A stretch of 33,893 bases of DNA from an uncultured Pelagibacteraceae bacterium (GCA_902566775.1 CACFKF010000009.1:1-33893), one strand, 5' to 3'; positions 7,848-17,019 are shown, counted from the stretch's first letter. Notes: generated from the sequence alone by a model not told the origin. Made by a program: numbers and translations.

Positions 7848-8876
7848 ATGACTGATGCGGTAATTAAGTGCGATTCTGTATATAAAATTTTTGGAGCAAA
7901 TGCCAAAAAGATGCTTCAAGAAGCAAATGGAAATGTGGATGCAAAAACATTCCAAGAAAATGGATGTATTGTAGGTGTGAACAATGCTTCTTTTGAAGTT
8001 GCAAAAGGAGAAATGTTGGTTGTTATGGGTTTATCAGGCTCAGGCAAATCTACATTATTAAGATGTATTTCTAGATTAACAGATGCAACTGATGGAAAAA
8101 TTTATATAGAAGGCCAAGATTTACTCTCATTAAAAAACAAAGAACTAATTGAACTTAGAAGAAATAAAATGGGAATGGTTTTTCAAAGTTTTGCTTTACT
8201 TCCACATAAAACAGTTTTGGAAAATATAGCTTTCCCACTTCAAATTAAAGGAATTAAAACTCAAGATAGTATCAATAAAGCTATGGACATGGTTAAACTC
8301 GTTGGTCTTGATGGAAGAGAAAATTATTTTCCAAGAGAACTTTCAGGTGGACAACAACAAAGAGTAGGTATTGCTCGATCGTTGGCTGTTGAACCTGATA
8401 TTTGGTTTTTAGACGAACCTTTTTCTGCACTAGATCCATTGATTAGAAAAGAAATGCAAGACGAATTTTTAAGACTTCAGGAAAAATTAAAAAAAACAAT
8501 TATGTTTATTACTCATGATTTTGATGAAGCGTTAAAACTTGCTGATCGTATAGCAATTATGAAGGATGGAATAATTGAACAGTTAGATACTCCAGCAAAA
8601 ATAGTATTAAATCCAGCAACTGAGTATGTAAAAAAATTTACTGAGGAAGTTCCAAGAGAAAAAGTTTTAATAATAGAAGATGTAATGGAAAAATTAAATA
8701 ATGACAATATGAGTGATTTAAAAGTTTCAAAGAACGAGATAATTGAAAATGTAGCTGAAAAGATTTTATCTCAAGAAAAATCTGTAGCTGTAACTGACGA
8801 AAATAATAAAATTGTTGGAACTGTCCATCCTTCAAAAATAATCCATACTGTTTTTGGGGGGAGAAAAAATAACTAA
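7848..8876 (+). CDS. tmoV: TMAO ABC transporter ATP-binding subunit
   Basis: A 342-residue ATPase of the ProV/OpuAA (quaternary amine uptake) subfamily that powers import through TmoW. It has Walker A GLSGSGKST (61-69), the signature LSGGQQQ (165-171), Walker B IWFLDEP (185-191), Q-loop VFQSF (111-115) and switch-region THD. About 75 residues remain at the C-terminus (ENVAEKILSQEKSVAVTDENNKIVG and on), resembling one CBS-like repeat, the part that senses ionic strength or nucleotide in related osmolyte transporters. The N-terminus has the ProV-like insert before Walker A. It is six bases upstream of tmoW. Substrate specificity comes from context with tmoX and tdm; betaine or choline cannot be excluded. 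Confidence 0.88.
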   Translation: MTDAVIKCDSVYKIFGANAKKMLQEANGNVDAKTFQENGCIVGVNNASFEVAKGEMLVVMGLSGSGKSTLLRCISRLTDATDGKIYIEGQDLLSLKNKELIELRRNKMGMVFQSFALLPHKTVLENIAFPLQIKGIKTQDSINKAMDMVKLVGLDGRENYFPRELSGGQQQRVGIARSLAVEPDIWFLDEPFSALDPLIRKEMQDEFLRLQEKLKKTIMFITHDFDEALKLADRIAIMKDGIIEQLDTPAKIVLNPATEYVKKFTEEVPREKVLIIEDVMEKLNNDNMSDLKVSKNEIIENVAEKILSQEKSVAVTDENNKIVGTVHPSKIIHTVFGGRKNN

Positions 8877-8882
8877 TAAAAC

Positions 8883-11036
8883 ATGGAATTATTAAAAAAA
8901 TATCCAAAATTATTCCAATGGTTATTTTTGCTAGTTGTATTTTTTACTTTATGCTTTGCAATTGATGTTCCCGAAACTTACAAATTTATAAGGGGTCAAG
9001 CTGAATTCATTAAAGACCCAAATCAAAGTACTTACACACTATTTGGCAAAGAAGTAAGGTATTATGCATTTGATGTTCTTTGGAGACTACCTCCTTTACT
9101 AGGATGGTTACCTATTTGGGTAAATGACTCTTTATTTTTCTTATTGAATGAATGGATGCCAATGGAGTTTTGGAATGAGGATCTCCAAGAATACAAAACT
9201 CGACCTTTAGTACTACAAATAACAAGAAACATAACTGCATCTATGACATTTCTTATTGAATTAATTAGAGAAATTTTATTAGGTGGTGTTAAAACAGTTG
9301 TCGCATTTAGCAGTTGGGACTTTATAGATAAATATCCATGGGCAGAATTGCCAGGTTTACCTTGGACAATCGTTGCAGCGGGTGCAGTAATATTATGTTA
9401 CAAACTGAGTGGTAAAGGTCTGGCCATATTCGCTGGTTTAATCATGATTTATATTTCTGTATTTGGTCAATGGAAACCTGCGATGCAAACACTTTCTTTT
9501 ATATTGGTAGCAGCACCACTTTCTTTCATTTTTGGTTTGAGCTTAGGCATTATGGCTTTTAAGAGCAAACGTGTTGAGCAAGCTTTATATCCTATACTCC
9601 TAGTGATGCAGACCATGCCACAATATGCGGTTTTAGTTCCTGCAATGGTTCTTTTTGGAATTGGAGATCATGCTGCAGTTATTATAACAATGGTTGTTGC
9701 TATTCCACCAATGATCTTATTAACTTTATTGGGTCTTAGAGCGGTACCCCCCGAAGTTATAGAAGCTGGCAAAATGAGCGGATGTAATAATTTTCAACTT
9801 ATGACCAAAGTATTAATTCCAACTGCAAGAAGAGACATTTTAATTGGAGTAAACCAGGTCATTATGGTTTGTTTTTCTATGGCGGTTATTTCAGCTTTTA
9901 TAGGTGCTAAAGGATTAGGGTGGAATTTATTGCTAGCCTTAAATCAACTGAATATTGGATTAGCATTAGAAGCCGGCTTATGTATTAGTATGATTGCAAT
10001 ACTGTTAGATAAAATGTCTTTGGCTTGGGCAAATAAACAAGAAGATTATTTTGGCAACCTAACGTTTTTTCAACGTTACAAAAATACATTATTTTTTGCT
10101 GGAGCAGTATTGATAGGAGTGATATTTGCCTACGCTGGATCTTTTTTCTTTAAAGACAGTTTTAATTACTTATATGAGATACCACATAATAAAGGAATAT
10201 CATTTGCAGATTTCTGGAATAAAGGTGTTGATTGGATTTGGGATACTTTTTTTCAAACTTTAAAAATATTTAATACTTGGTTAATTACAGAAGTTCTTCA
10301 ACCAATGAGAGCCATGTATCTAAGAATGCCAGCAGTTGCTACTTTAGTATTAGTTGTTGGAGCAGGTTATATAATTGGTGGAATTCGTTCAGCTTTTACT
10401 GTGGGTGGATTAGCATTATTTATAGCACTAAGTCCATGGTGGGATAGAGCTTTGGTTACAACGTACATGGCAACCTTTGGAGTTATTGCATCTTGCACAA
10501 TTGGATTAATAGTTGGAACTTTATGTCAACAAAACAAATATACCACAAAATTTATGTTGGCAGTTTGTGATATTTTTCAAACATTTCCTTCTTTTGTATA
10601 TTTAATTCCAGTAATGATGCTTTTTGGTATAACGGATACATCAGTATTAATTGCAGTAATTGTTTACGCAACTATACCTGCTACAAGGTACACTATTGAG
10701 GGGTTAAGAAGTGTTCCAGCTGGTTTGCATGACGCAGCCACAATGTCAGGTGTAACGAAATTCCAAAGATTAATAAATATAGAATTTCCAATAGCGTTTC
10801 CTCATATGATGCTTGGTGTAAATCAAACAATCGTATTTGCTTTGTTTATGGTAATTATAGGAGCATTTATTGGAACAGAAGATTTAGGACAATATATTCT
10901 AAAAGCTTTATCTGATAAAAAAGGTGGGGGTAAAGGATTAATACTTGGTATTTGTGTCGCTTTCATAGCTCTGATATTTGACAATTTAATTAGAACCTGG
11001 GTAGAAAAAAGAAAAAAGCATCTTGGTATAAATTAA
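8883..11036 (+). CDS. tmoW: TMAO ABC transporter permease, two fused permease domains
   Basis: A 717-residue inner-membrane protein with many hydrophobic segments and two copies of the BPD_transp_1 permease domain. Each copy carries its own EAA-type ATPase-contact loop: GLRAVPPEVIEAGKMSG (about 283) and GLRSVPAGLHDAATMSG (about 606), each followed by a similar G(V)NQ...IGAFIG segment. A single chain therefore supplies both halves of the pore, where ProW/OpuAB use two identical subunits. It follows tmoV by six bases and is followed four bases later by glpK. The duplication is visible in the sequence; the TMAO substrate is inferred from the locus. Confidence 0.88.
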   Translation: MELLKKYPKLFQWLFLLVVFFTLCFAIDVPETYKFIRGQAEFIKDPNQSTYTLFGKEVRYYAFDVLWRLPPLLGWLPIWVNDSLFFLLNEWMPMEFWNEDLQEYKTRPLVLQITRNITASMTFLIELIREILLGGVKTVVAFSSWDFIDKYPWAELPGLPWTIVAAGAVILCYKLSGKGLAIFAGLIMIYISVFGQWKPAMQTLSFILVAAPLSFIFGLSLGIMAFKSKRVEQALYPILLVMQTMPQYAVLVPAMVLFGIGDHAAVIITMVVAIPPMILLTLLGLRAVPPEVIEAGKMSGCNNFQLMTKVLIPTARRDILIGVNQVIMVCFSMAVISAFIGAKGLGWNLLLALNQLNIGLALEAGLCISMIAILLDKMSLAWANKQEDYFGNLTFFQRYKNTLFFAGAVLIGVIFAYAGSFFFKDSFNYLYEIPHNKGISFADFWNKGVDWIWDTFFQTLKIFNTWLITEVLQPMRAMYLRMPAVATLVLVVGAGYIIGGIRSAFTVGGLALFIALSPWWDRALVTTYMATFGVIASCTIGLIVGTLCQQNKYTTKFMLAVCDIFQTFPSFVYLIPVMMLFGITDTSVLIAVIVYATIPATRYTIEGLRSVPAGLHDAATMSGVTKFQRLINIEFPIAFPHMMLGVNQTIVFALFMVIIGAFIGTEDLGQYILKALSDKKGGGKGLILGICVAFIALIFDNLIRTWVEKRKKHLGIN

Positions 11037-11040
11037 AATT

Positions 11041-12519
11041 GTGAAAAAATTTTTAGTTGCTATTGATCAGGGCACTACATCGACTAGAGCAATTTTATTT
11101 GATGTTAAAGGTAATGTAAAATTTATATCACAATTTGAGTTTAAACAATATTTTCCAAAAAATGGATGGGTAGAACATAATCCTAATGAAATTTGGTTAA
11201 CTACTCTTAAAGCATTAAAAAAAGTAATACAAAAAGCTAAATTATTAAAAGGTAAAATATTAAGCATTGGAATAACCAATCAGAGAGAAACCACTATTCT
11301 TTGGAATAAGAAAACTGGCAAGCCAATTTATAACGCTATTGTTTGGCAAGATAGAAGAACTGAAGCAGATTGTAAAAAACTAATAAAAAGAAAATATGAA
11401 AAAAGTTTTAGAAAAAAAACTGGACTATTTATTGATCCATATTTTTCTGCAACAAAAATAAAATGGATTTTAGAAAATGTAAAAGAGTCAAAAGCATTAT
11501 TAAAATCAAAAAATTTGTTATTTGGCACTGTCGATACTTTTTTAATTTGGAAACTTACTAAAGGTAGAAAACATTTAACAGAAGCTACTAATGCAAGCAG
11601 AACAATGCTATTTAATATAAATAATAATAAATGGGATAAAGAAATTTTAAAGAAATTAAATATTCCAAAAAATATTTTACCGGAGGTAAAGAATTCTGCT
11701 GATGATTTTGGTATCACAAATAAAAAAATCGTTGGAAAAGAAATTCCTATATCAGCTGTTTTAGGCGATCAACAAGCTGCTGCAGTTGGTCAGACTTGTT
11801 TTGAAAAAGGTTCAATTAAAAGTACTTACGGCACTGGAGCGTTTGTCATAATGAATACTGGATCAAAAAAAATTTATTCAAATAATAAATTATTGACAAC
11901 AATTTGTTATAGATTAAACGGAAAAAATACCTATGCCTTAGAAGGTTCAATTTTTATTGCTGGTGCAGGAGTACAGTGGCTTAGAGATAAAGTAAAATTA
12001 ATTAATAATGCATACGAAACAGAGAAAATAGCAAAATCTAAAAAGAATAATGATGGCGTTTACATAGTGCCAGCTTTCAGTGGCATGGGAGCTCCATATT
12101 GGAGACCGGATGCTAGAGGACTAATAACAGGCCTAACAAGAAATAGTGATTGGAAAAGTTTAGTAAGAGCAGTTGTGGAGTCCGTTGCATATCAAAGCTA
12201 TGATTTATTTAACTCCATGAGAAAGGATGGTTTAAAACCAAGTATTGTAAAAGTTGATGGAGGCATGGTAGCAAATAATTGGTTTTCTCAATTTTTATCA
12301 GACATTATTAATCTTAATGTAATAAGACCACGAGTTTTAGAAACAACAGCTTTGGGAGCCGCACTTTTTGCAGGATATCAAGTTGGAGCATTTAAGTCAT
12401 TGAATGAAATAAAGCTTATATGGAAAAAAGATAGAGTTTTTTCTCCAAAATTAAATAAATCATTAAGAAATAACTTATTGCAAGGATGGAAACTAGCAAT
12501 TAGAAAAACTTTAGCATAA
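11041..12519 (+). CDS. glpK: Glycerol kinase
   Basis: Phosphorylates glycerol to glycerol 3-phosphate in the cytoplasm. 492 residues, matching the family (about 495-500), with a GTG start four bases after tmoW. FGGY-kinase hallmarks are AIDQGTTSTRAILFD at the N-terminus, GITNQRETTILW with the NQRE of glycerol kinases, GTVDTFLIWKLT, ATNASRT, GDQQAA with the catalytic-type Asp, STYGTGAF, GAPYW and DGGMVANNWF. It sits directly between the TMAO transporter and gpsA, so it is probably co-transcribed with both. No glycerol facilitator is visible nearby. Confidence 0.93.
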   Translation: MKKFLVAIDQGTTSTRAILFDVKGNVKFISQFEFKQYFPKNGWVEHNPNEIWLTTLKALKKVIQKAKLLKGKILSIGITNQRETTILWNKKTGKPIYNAIVWQDRRTEADCKKLIKRKYEKSFRKKTGLFIDPYFSATKIKWILENVKESKALLKSKNLLFGTVDTFLIWKLTKGRKHLTEATNASRTMLFNINNNKWDKEILKKLNIPKNILPEVKNSADDFGITNKKIVGKEIPISAVLGDQQAAAVGQTCFEKGSIKSTYGTGAFVIMNTGSKKIYSNNKLLTTICYRLNGKNTYALEGSIFIAGAGVQWLRDKVKLINNAYETEKIAKSKKNNDGVYIVPAFSGMGAPYWRPDARGLITGLTRNSDWKSLVRAVVESVAYQSYDLFNSMRKDGLKPSIVKVDGGMVANNWFSQFLSDIINLNVIRPRVLETTALGAALFAGYQVGAFKSLNEIKLIWKKDRVFSPKLNKSLRNNLLQGWKLAIRKTLA

Positions 12520-12527
12520 TTTAAAAT

Positions 12528-13556
12528 ATGAAAAAAATTTTGATAATTGGAGCTGGAGCAATGGGATCAGCATTTGCAGTTCCCTGTGTTGATAACAATA
12601 ATGAAGTAACATTAGTTGGAACACATTTAGAAAATGAATTGATAGCTGAAATTAAAAAAAATAAAAATTATCATCCTTCATTAAAGACTAATTTATCTGC
12701 AAAACTTAATGTAGAAAGATTTGAAAATTTAAAAAGCATAATAGAAAAAGGAACAGATTTGATTGTTGCAGCAATAAGTTCTGTCGGAATTAAATGGTTT
12801 TCTGATGAAATTTCAAAATATTATAAAAAAAAACTTCCAATAATTTTACTTACCAAAGGTCTTGCTGTAGAAAATGATGAATTAATCACTCTTTCTGAAA
12901 AAATCAGAAATTTACTAAAAGAAAAAGGCCACAAAGAAATTAACATTTCAGCAATTAAAGGACCTTGCCTAGCAACTGGTTTAGCTAATAAAATGAGAAC
13001 AGGAACTGTAATTGCTAATCCAGATTTAAAAGAAGCTCAGTTTTTAAAAAAAATTATTTCAACTGATTATTATTCAACAGAGTTATCAAATGATCTTCAA
13101 GGTATTGAATTGTGTGGTGCAATTAAAAATATTTACTCAATGTTAATAGGTGCTTCTGAAGGATTAAGTAATTCAAAAGCCCCAATCGAGATACAGTCAA
13201 AGTATTATCTTAATACTGCAGCATCATTAATACATAGATCAATTTCCGAAATGGTAGAATTTGTATCTTTTTATGGCGGTAATTCAGAAACAGTTTATGG
13301 ACTAGCAGGACTAGGAGATCTTTATGTTAGTGCTATTGGAGGAAGAAATAGTTTAATGGGAAAATATCTTGGGCAGGGTCATTTGTACAAAGATGCAAAA
13401 GAGCTATATATGAAAGACATAACTGTAGAAGGTGCTGAGCTTGCATTTGAAATAGGTCCAAAAATTTTTAAAGATCTTGAAGAAAAAAAGTTTCCCCTAA
13501 TGTTTAGTGTTTTAAGATCTATATGTGAGAATAAGAAGTTAGAAATTAGTTGGTAA
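12528..13556 (+). CDS. gpsA: Glycerol-3-phosphate dehydrogenase [NAD(P)+]
   Basis: Interconverts glycerol 3-phosphate and dihydroxyacetone phosphate using NAD(P). It has an N-terminal Rossmann motif GAGAMGSAF (residues 8-16), an LLTKGL segment, GPCLATG where many GpsA have GPSFA, and the catalytic-lysine region CGAIKNIYSM, followed by the C-terminal helical domain with GLGDLYVSAIGGRNS. 342 residues, typical length. It lies eight bases after glpK. GpsA normally works in the biosynthetic direction for phospholipids, but pairing with GlpK suggests it may oxidise glycerol 3-phosphate here. An unrelated ketopantoate-reductase-like enzyme is less likely given GAIKN and the GLGDL signature. Confidence 0.87.
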   Translation: MKKILIIGAGAMGSAFAVPCVDNNNEVTLVGTHLENELIAEIKKNKNYHPSLKTNLSAKLNVERFENLKSIIEKGTDLIVAAISSVGIKWFSDEISKYYKKKLPIILLTKGLAVENDELITLSEKIRNLLKEKGHKEINISAIKGPCLATGLANKMRTGTVIANPDLKEAQFLKKIISTDYYSTELSNDLQGIELCGAIKNIYSMLIGASEGLSNSKAPIEIQSKYYLNTAASLIHRSISEMVEFVSFYGGNSETVYGLAGLGDLYVSAIGGRNSLMGKYLGQGHLYKDAKELYMKDITVEGAELAFEIGPKIFKDLEEKKFPLMFSVLRSICENKKLEISW

Positions 13557-13715
13557 ATGAATAATAAAATTATAAACATTATTGGTTGGGTTTTGTTTTT
13601 GATATCTGCAATTGGTTTTATTATGTCTAGCCTTGGAAATTTTTGGGCTATGTTTGGAAGTCTTTTCTTTTTAGTCGGCTGTGTAGTTTTTTTGATACCT
13701 TATTTTTTTGATTGA
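13557..13715 (+). CDS. Two-helix membrane microprotein (52 aa)
   Basis: ATG 13557 begins immediately after the gpsA stop, and TGA is at 13713-13715. The 52 residues form two hydrophobic stretches (about 5-24, IINIIGWVLFLISAIGFIM, and 32-51, MFGSLFFLVGCVVFLIPYFF) separated by a short SSLGNFWA turn, i.e. a helical hairpin. The gene overlaps the 3' end of the convergent tmm by 16 bases. Its exact abutment to gpsA and the clean hairpin pattern argue it is translated. Function unknown; it is too short for most gene finders. Confidence 0.6.
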   Translation: MNNKIINIIGWVLFLISAIGFIMSSLGNFWAMFGSLFFLVGCVVFLIPYFFD

Positions 13716-15040
13716 TTTAAAAAAGCTTTTAAAGAATCATCCATTGCGGAAGCCCATGGGGTATGATGAATTGGCGCAACAGACCCAGTCACTGGAGACG
13801 AAAAAGATTTGTTTCTATAAGTCATGATATCTTCTACTTTATGATGTTCCCATTCTTTGAAATGTTTTCTAATTAATTCAAAATCAATTTTTGGATAATC
13901 AGACAACCCATGGAGTTCTTTAGTATATTCAGTTTGAAAATCTATCATTTGATCAGGATTTTCTAATTTTTCTTCCATAGCAACCCATTTATCTATATCT
14001 TTTTTGATTTCTGAACTACTTGGAATTTTAATTTTACCCATTATTACATCTCTTGCATACCAAGCCTGACAATCAAACATGTTAAAGGTATGAAATTGAT
14101 CCTGCATACCCAAGTATAACAATTTATGATTATTTTCCCAAACTACACCTTTATACAATTTTGGCGGATATAATCTGTTTCTAGTTTTTAGTTTAAGGTC
14201 TTCAGTTAAAAAAGGGAAATGATGAAGATAACCTGAACATAATATTATTGCATCAGCTTCTTGTTTGTGACCATCTTTAAAGATTGCGTTATTTCCTTCT
14301 AGCCTGTCTAAATAATGGACTTCTTTCATTCCGTTGGGCCATTTAAAACCCATTGGGTTATTTCTATAACCTATAGTTACACTCTTCGCTCCATACTTAT
14401 GACACTGAAGAGCAACATCTTCAGCTGAATAACTACTTCCTAAAACAATAACATTCTTACCTCTGAATTCTTCTGCGTCTCTAAAATCATGCGAATGTAA
14501 TATTCTTCCTGGAAAAGATTTCATTCCCGGATATTCCGGAATAAATGGAACAGAGAAATGACCTGAAGATACAACTACATAATCAAATGTATCTCTTGAA
14601 AATTTATCATTTTTTTTATCATGAGAAGTAACTTCAAAATTATTTTCATTATAAGTTACAGTCATAACAGTTGTGTTAAATCTTATTTTGTTTTTAAGAT
14701 TACCTTTTTTTACTCTACCAATTATATAATCATATAAAACTTCTCTTGGCGGAAATGATGGAATTGGATGTCCAAAATGTTCATCAAACGAATAATCAGC
14801 AAATTCTAAACATTCTTTAGGACCATTAGACCAAAGATATCTATACATGCTGTTAGGAACAGGGTCTCCATATTGATCAGATCCAGTTCTCCAATTGTAG
14901 TTCCACAATCCTCCCCAATCATCTTGTTTATCAAAACAAACTATTTCAGGTATTTTTTCACCTTTTTTTTCAGCTTGTTCGAAAGCTCTTAACATTGAAA
15001 GACCACACGGTCCTGTCCCTACAATTGCTACTTTAGTCAT
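13700..15040 (-). CDS. tmm: Trimethylamine monooxygenase (flavin-containing monooxygenase)
   Basis: Oxidises trimethylamine to TMAO with NADPH, oxygen and FAD, feeding Tdm. 446 residues, typical of bacterial Tmm. Visible are the FAD motif GTGPCG (8-13), the FMO signature FPGRILHSHDF (176-186, pattern FxGxxxHxxxF), the NADPH-binding GSSYSAED (201-208), and Tmm-like blocks such as NSMYRYLWSNGPKECLEFAD (63-82), SFPPREVLYDY, CSGYLHHFPFL, DQFHTFNMFDCQAWYARDV and HHTPW. These longer blocks agree with what I remember of Roseobacter and Methylocella Tmm, giving high confidence over a generic FMO or Baeyer-Villiger enzyme. It is divergent from the TRAP operon and separated from tdm/tmoXVW by the glp genes. 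Confidence 0.93.
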   Translation of the reverse strand: MTKVAIVGTGPCGLSMLRAFEQAEKKGEKIPEIVCFDKQDDWGGLWNYNWRTGSDQYGDPVPNSMYRYLWSNGPKECLEFADYSFDEHFGHPIPSFPPREVLYDYIIGRVKKGNLKNKIRFNTTVMTVTYNENNFEVTSHDKKNDKFSRDTFDYVVVSSGHFSVPFIPEYPGMKSFPGRILHSHDFRDAEEFRGKNVIVLGSSYSAEDVALQCHKYGAKSVTIGYRNNPMGFKWPNGMKEVHYLDRLEGNNAIFKDGHKQEADAIILCSGYLHHFPFLTEDLKLKTRNRLYPPKLYKGVVWENNHKLLYLGMQDQFHTFNMFDCQAWYARDVIMGKIKIPSSSEIKKDIDKWVAMEEKLENPDQMIDFQTEYTKELHGLSDYPKIDFELIRKHFKEWEHHKVEDIMTYRNKSFSSPVTGSVAPIHHTPWASAMDDSLKAFLNQSKK

Positions 15041-15096
15041 TTTTCATTATCTACTTTATAATTTTAAATTATTCAATAAATTTATCTTATCTTAAT

Positions 15097-15180
15097 ATGA
15101 ATTCAATAATTATAATTCTTGCAATAGCTATAATTTTAATTTTAATTACCAGTTTAAAAATTATTCTATGTCAAAAATAA
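15097..15180 (+). CDS. Possible 27-residue hydrophobic peptide overlapping dctQ start
   Basis: ATG 15097 opens a frame of 27 residues, almost wholly hydrophobic (MNSIIIILAIAIILILITSL and on) with a short basic end, stopping at 15178-15180 inside the first codons of the TRAP small subunit (ATG 15168). The 13-base overlap would allow translational coupling. A single membrane span of this length is credible as a leader or small membrane peptide. However, AT-rich DNA easily produces Ile/Leu-rich frames by chance, and no clear ribosome-binding site precedes it. Confidence 0.25.
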   Translation: MNSIIIILAIAIILILITSLKIILCQK

Positions 15181-15680
15181 TTTCAGCTTATGTTAATTTT
15201 GTAGATTCAGTTTGTATAAGAGTTGGAAGAATAGTCATGTACGGGGTATTTTTCATGATGTTCGTCTTAATTCTTTCTTTTGTCACAAGAAATATAATTA
15301 ATTATCCTATGATGTGGATCATAGAGATGGCTCAATTTACAATTACTGCATATTACTTATTAGGTGGTGGTTATTCTATGATTACAGATGATCATGTAAG
15401 AATGGATTTGTTTTACGGAAAGCTTACAGAAAAAGGAAAAGCAAAGATGGATGCTTTTACAAGTATATTTTTAATTTTTTATTTAGTCATTCTATTTTAT
15501 GGATCTATAACAAGTCTTCAATACACAATTCAAACTAAACAAAAATTATTTACAGCTTGGGCACCATATGTTTGGCCAATTAAAACATTAATGTTAATTG
15601 GAATTTTATTAATGTTGCTGCAGGCAATTGCAATGTTTTTTAAAAACTTAGAAAAAATAAAAAATAATAAGAGAGGATAA
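15168..15680 (+). CDS. TRAP transporter small permease subunit (DctQ)
   Basis: A 170-residue integral membrane protein with four hydrophobic segments (about 20-40, 45-70, 95-115 and 130-155), the topology of DctQ proteins. Family-like features are the central aromatic/methionine-rich MMWIIEMAQFTITAYYLLGGGYSM and the DDHVRMDLFYGKL loop, close to the HVRVD-type motif of DctQ. It is followed one base later by the large permease and is part of a three-component, ion-driven uptake system with the binding protein at 17139. Substrate unknown. Confidence 0.85.
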   Translation: MSKIISAYVNFVDSVCIRVGRIVMYGVFFMMFVLILSFVTRNIINYPMMWIIEMAQFTITAYYLLGGGYSMITDDHVRMDLFYGKLTEKGKAKMDAFTSIFLIFYLVILFYGSITSLQYTIQTKQKLFTAWAPYVWPIKTLMLIGILLMLLQAIAMFFKNLEKIKNNKRG

Positions 15681-15681
15681 A

Positions 15682-17019
15682 TTGTTAGCTCAATATCTTA
15701 GTTACGAATTTATTGCCATTTTCATGTTCGTGACAATGTTGTTAATGATGTTCACTGGCCAAAGAGTATTTGGGGCTATAGGATTTGTAGCTGCAGCATC
15801 AGCTTTATTAATATGGGGCGAAGGATCAATGGAAATGCCATACACGGCAGCATGGAAATTATTTAAGTGGTATCCAATGCTTACGCTTCCTCTATTCATT
15901 TATATGGGATTTATGATTTCAGAATCCGGCATAGCAAATGATCTTTACAAAATGTTCCATGTTTATTTTGGTGGAGTCAGAGGAGGATTGGCAATCGGAA
16001 CAATGGGTATGATGGTAGCAATTTCAGCTATGAATGGGTTAAGTGTTGCTGGGATGGCCATAGGAGCAACTATTGCATTACCTGAAATGTTAAAAAGAAA
16101 ATATGATAAAAGAATGATAACAGGCGTCGTACAAGCCGGCAGTTCATTGGGAATATTAATACCACCAAGTGTTGTTATGGTTTTATATGGAATGATTGCA
16201 CGTCAACCAGTTAGTAAACTATGGTTAGCAGGACTTTTACCTGGAATAATGATGGCTACACTTTTTATTCTCTATATTTATATTAGATGTCGTCTTCAAC
16301 CTGAATTGGGACCTATATTAGATAAAAAAGAAAGAGAAGTTCCATTTAAAGAAAAAATAAAACTTTTAAAAGCAGGAATTATACCTTTTGTAATTTTCTT
16401 TTTAATGACTGGTTTATTTTTAATGGGTATTGCAAGTTTAGTAGAATGTTCTGCAGTAGGCGCACTATGCGCAACAATAGCAGCAATTTATAAAAAAAGA
16501 TTTAATTACAAGGTTATGGAAACAACACTAAGAAAAACTTTAGGCGTTTCGTGTATGTTTATGTGGATAATTCTTGCAGCACTTTGCTTTGGAGCAGTTT
16601 TTGATGGCTTGGGAGCTGTTAGAGCTATTGAAACTTTGTTTATTGAAAGATGGAATTTAACTCCTTGGGGAGTTTTAATTATGATGCAGATTTCTTATAT
16701 TTTTATGGGAATGTTCTTAGATGATACTGCTATGCTAGTTATTGTTGCGCCGCTTTACGTGCCATTAATTATTGCATTAGGTTTTGATCCTATTTGGTAT
16801 GGGGTGCTTTATACTATAACTTGTCAAATAGCTTATATGACCCCACCATTTGGGTATAATTTATTTTTAATGAGAGCGATGGCTCCTAAAGAAATAACAC
16901 TAGCAGATATTTATAGATCTATAATTCCATTTGTCTTGGTTATGGCTTTTGGTCTTGCTATAGTTATGATATTTCCAGAGATCGCAACTTACTTGCCAGA
17001 AAAATTACTAAGTAAATAA
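15682..17019 (+). CDS. TRAP transporter large permease subunit (DctM)
   Basis: 445 residues, a typical DctM length, with about 12 hydrophobic segments. Family segments include FTGQRVFGAIGF, PLFIYMGFMISESGIA, VQAGSSLGILIPPSVVMVLYG (the conserved GxxIPPS loop), FLDDTAMLVIVAPLYVPL and MTPPFGYNLFLM. The start is a TTG at 15682, one base after the dctQ stop and five bases after GAGAGG, which serves as its Shine-Dalgarno; no ATG fits as well. Function: the ion-coupled translocation channel of the TRAP system. Confidence 0.88.
   Translation: MLAQYLSYEFIAIFMFVTMLLMMFTGQRVFGAIGFVAAASALLIWGEGSMEMPYTAAWKLFKWYPMLTLPLFIYMGFMISESGIANDLYKMFHVYFGGVRGGLAIGTMGMMVAISAMNGLSVAGMAIGATIALPEMLKRKYDKRMITGVVQAGSSLGILIPPSVVMVLYGMIARQPVSKLWLAGLLPGIMMATLFILYIYIRCRLQPELGPILDKKEREVPFKEKIKLLKAGIIPFVIFFLMTGLFLMGIASLVECSAVGALCATIAAIYKKRFNYKVMETTLRKTLGVSCMFMWIILAALCFGAVFDGLGAVRAIETLFIERWNLTPWGVLIMMQISYIFMGMFLDDTAMLVIVAPLYVPLIIALGFDPIWYGVLYTITCQIAYMTPPFGYNLFLMRAMAPKEITLADIYRSIIPFVLVMAFGLAIVMIFPEIATYLPEKLLSK

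Noticed and set aside
5302-11036. Glycine betaine/choline transporter (proXVW)
   Set aside because: The fold is the same, but tdm next door and tmm nearby point to TMAO. Kept as an alternative within the entries rather than as the call.
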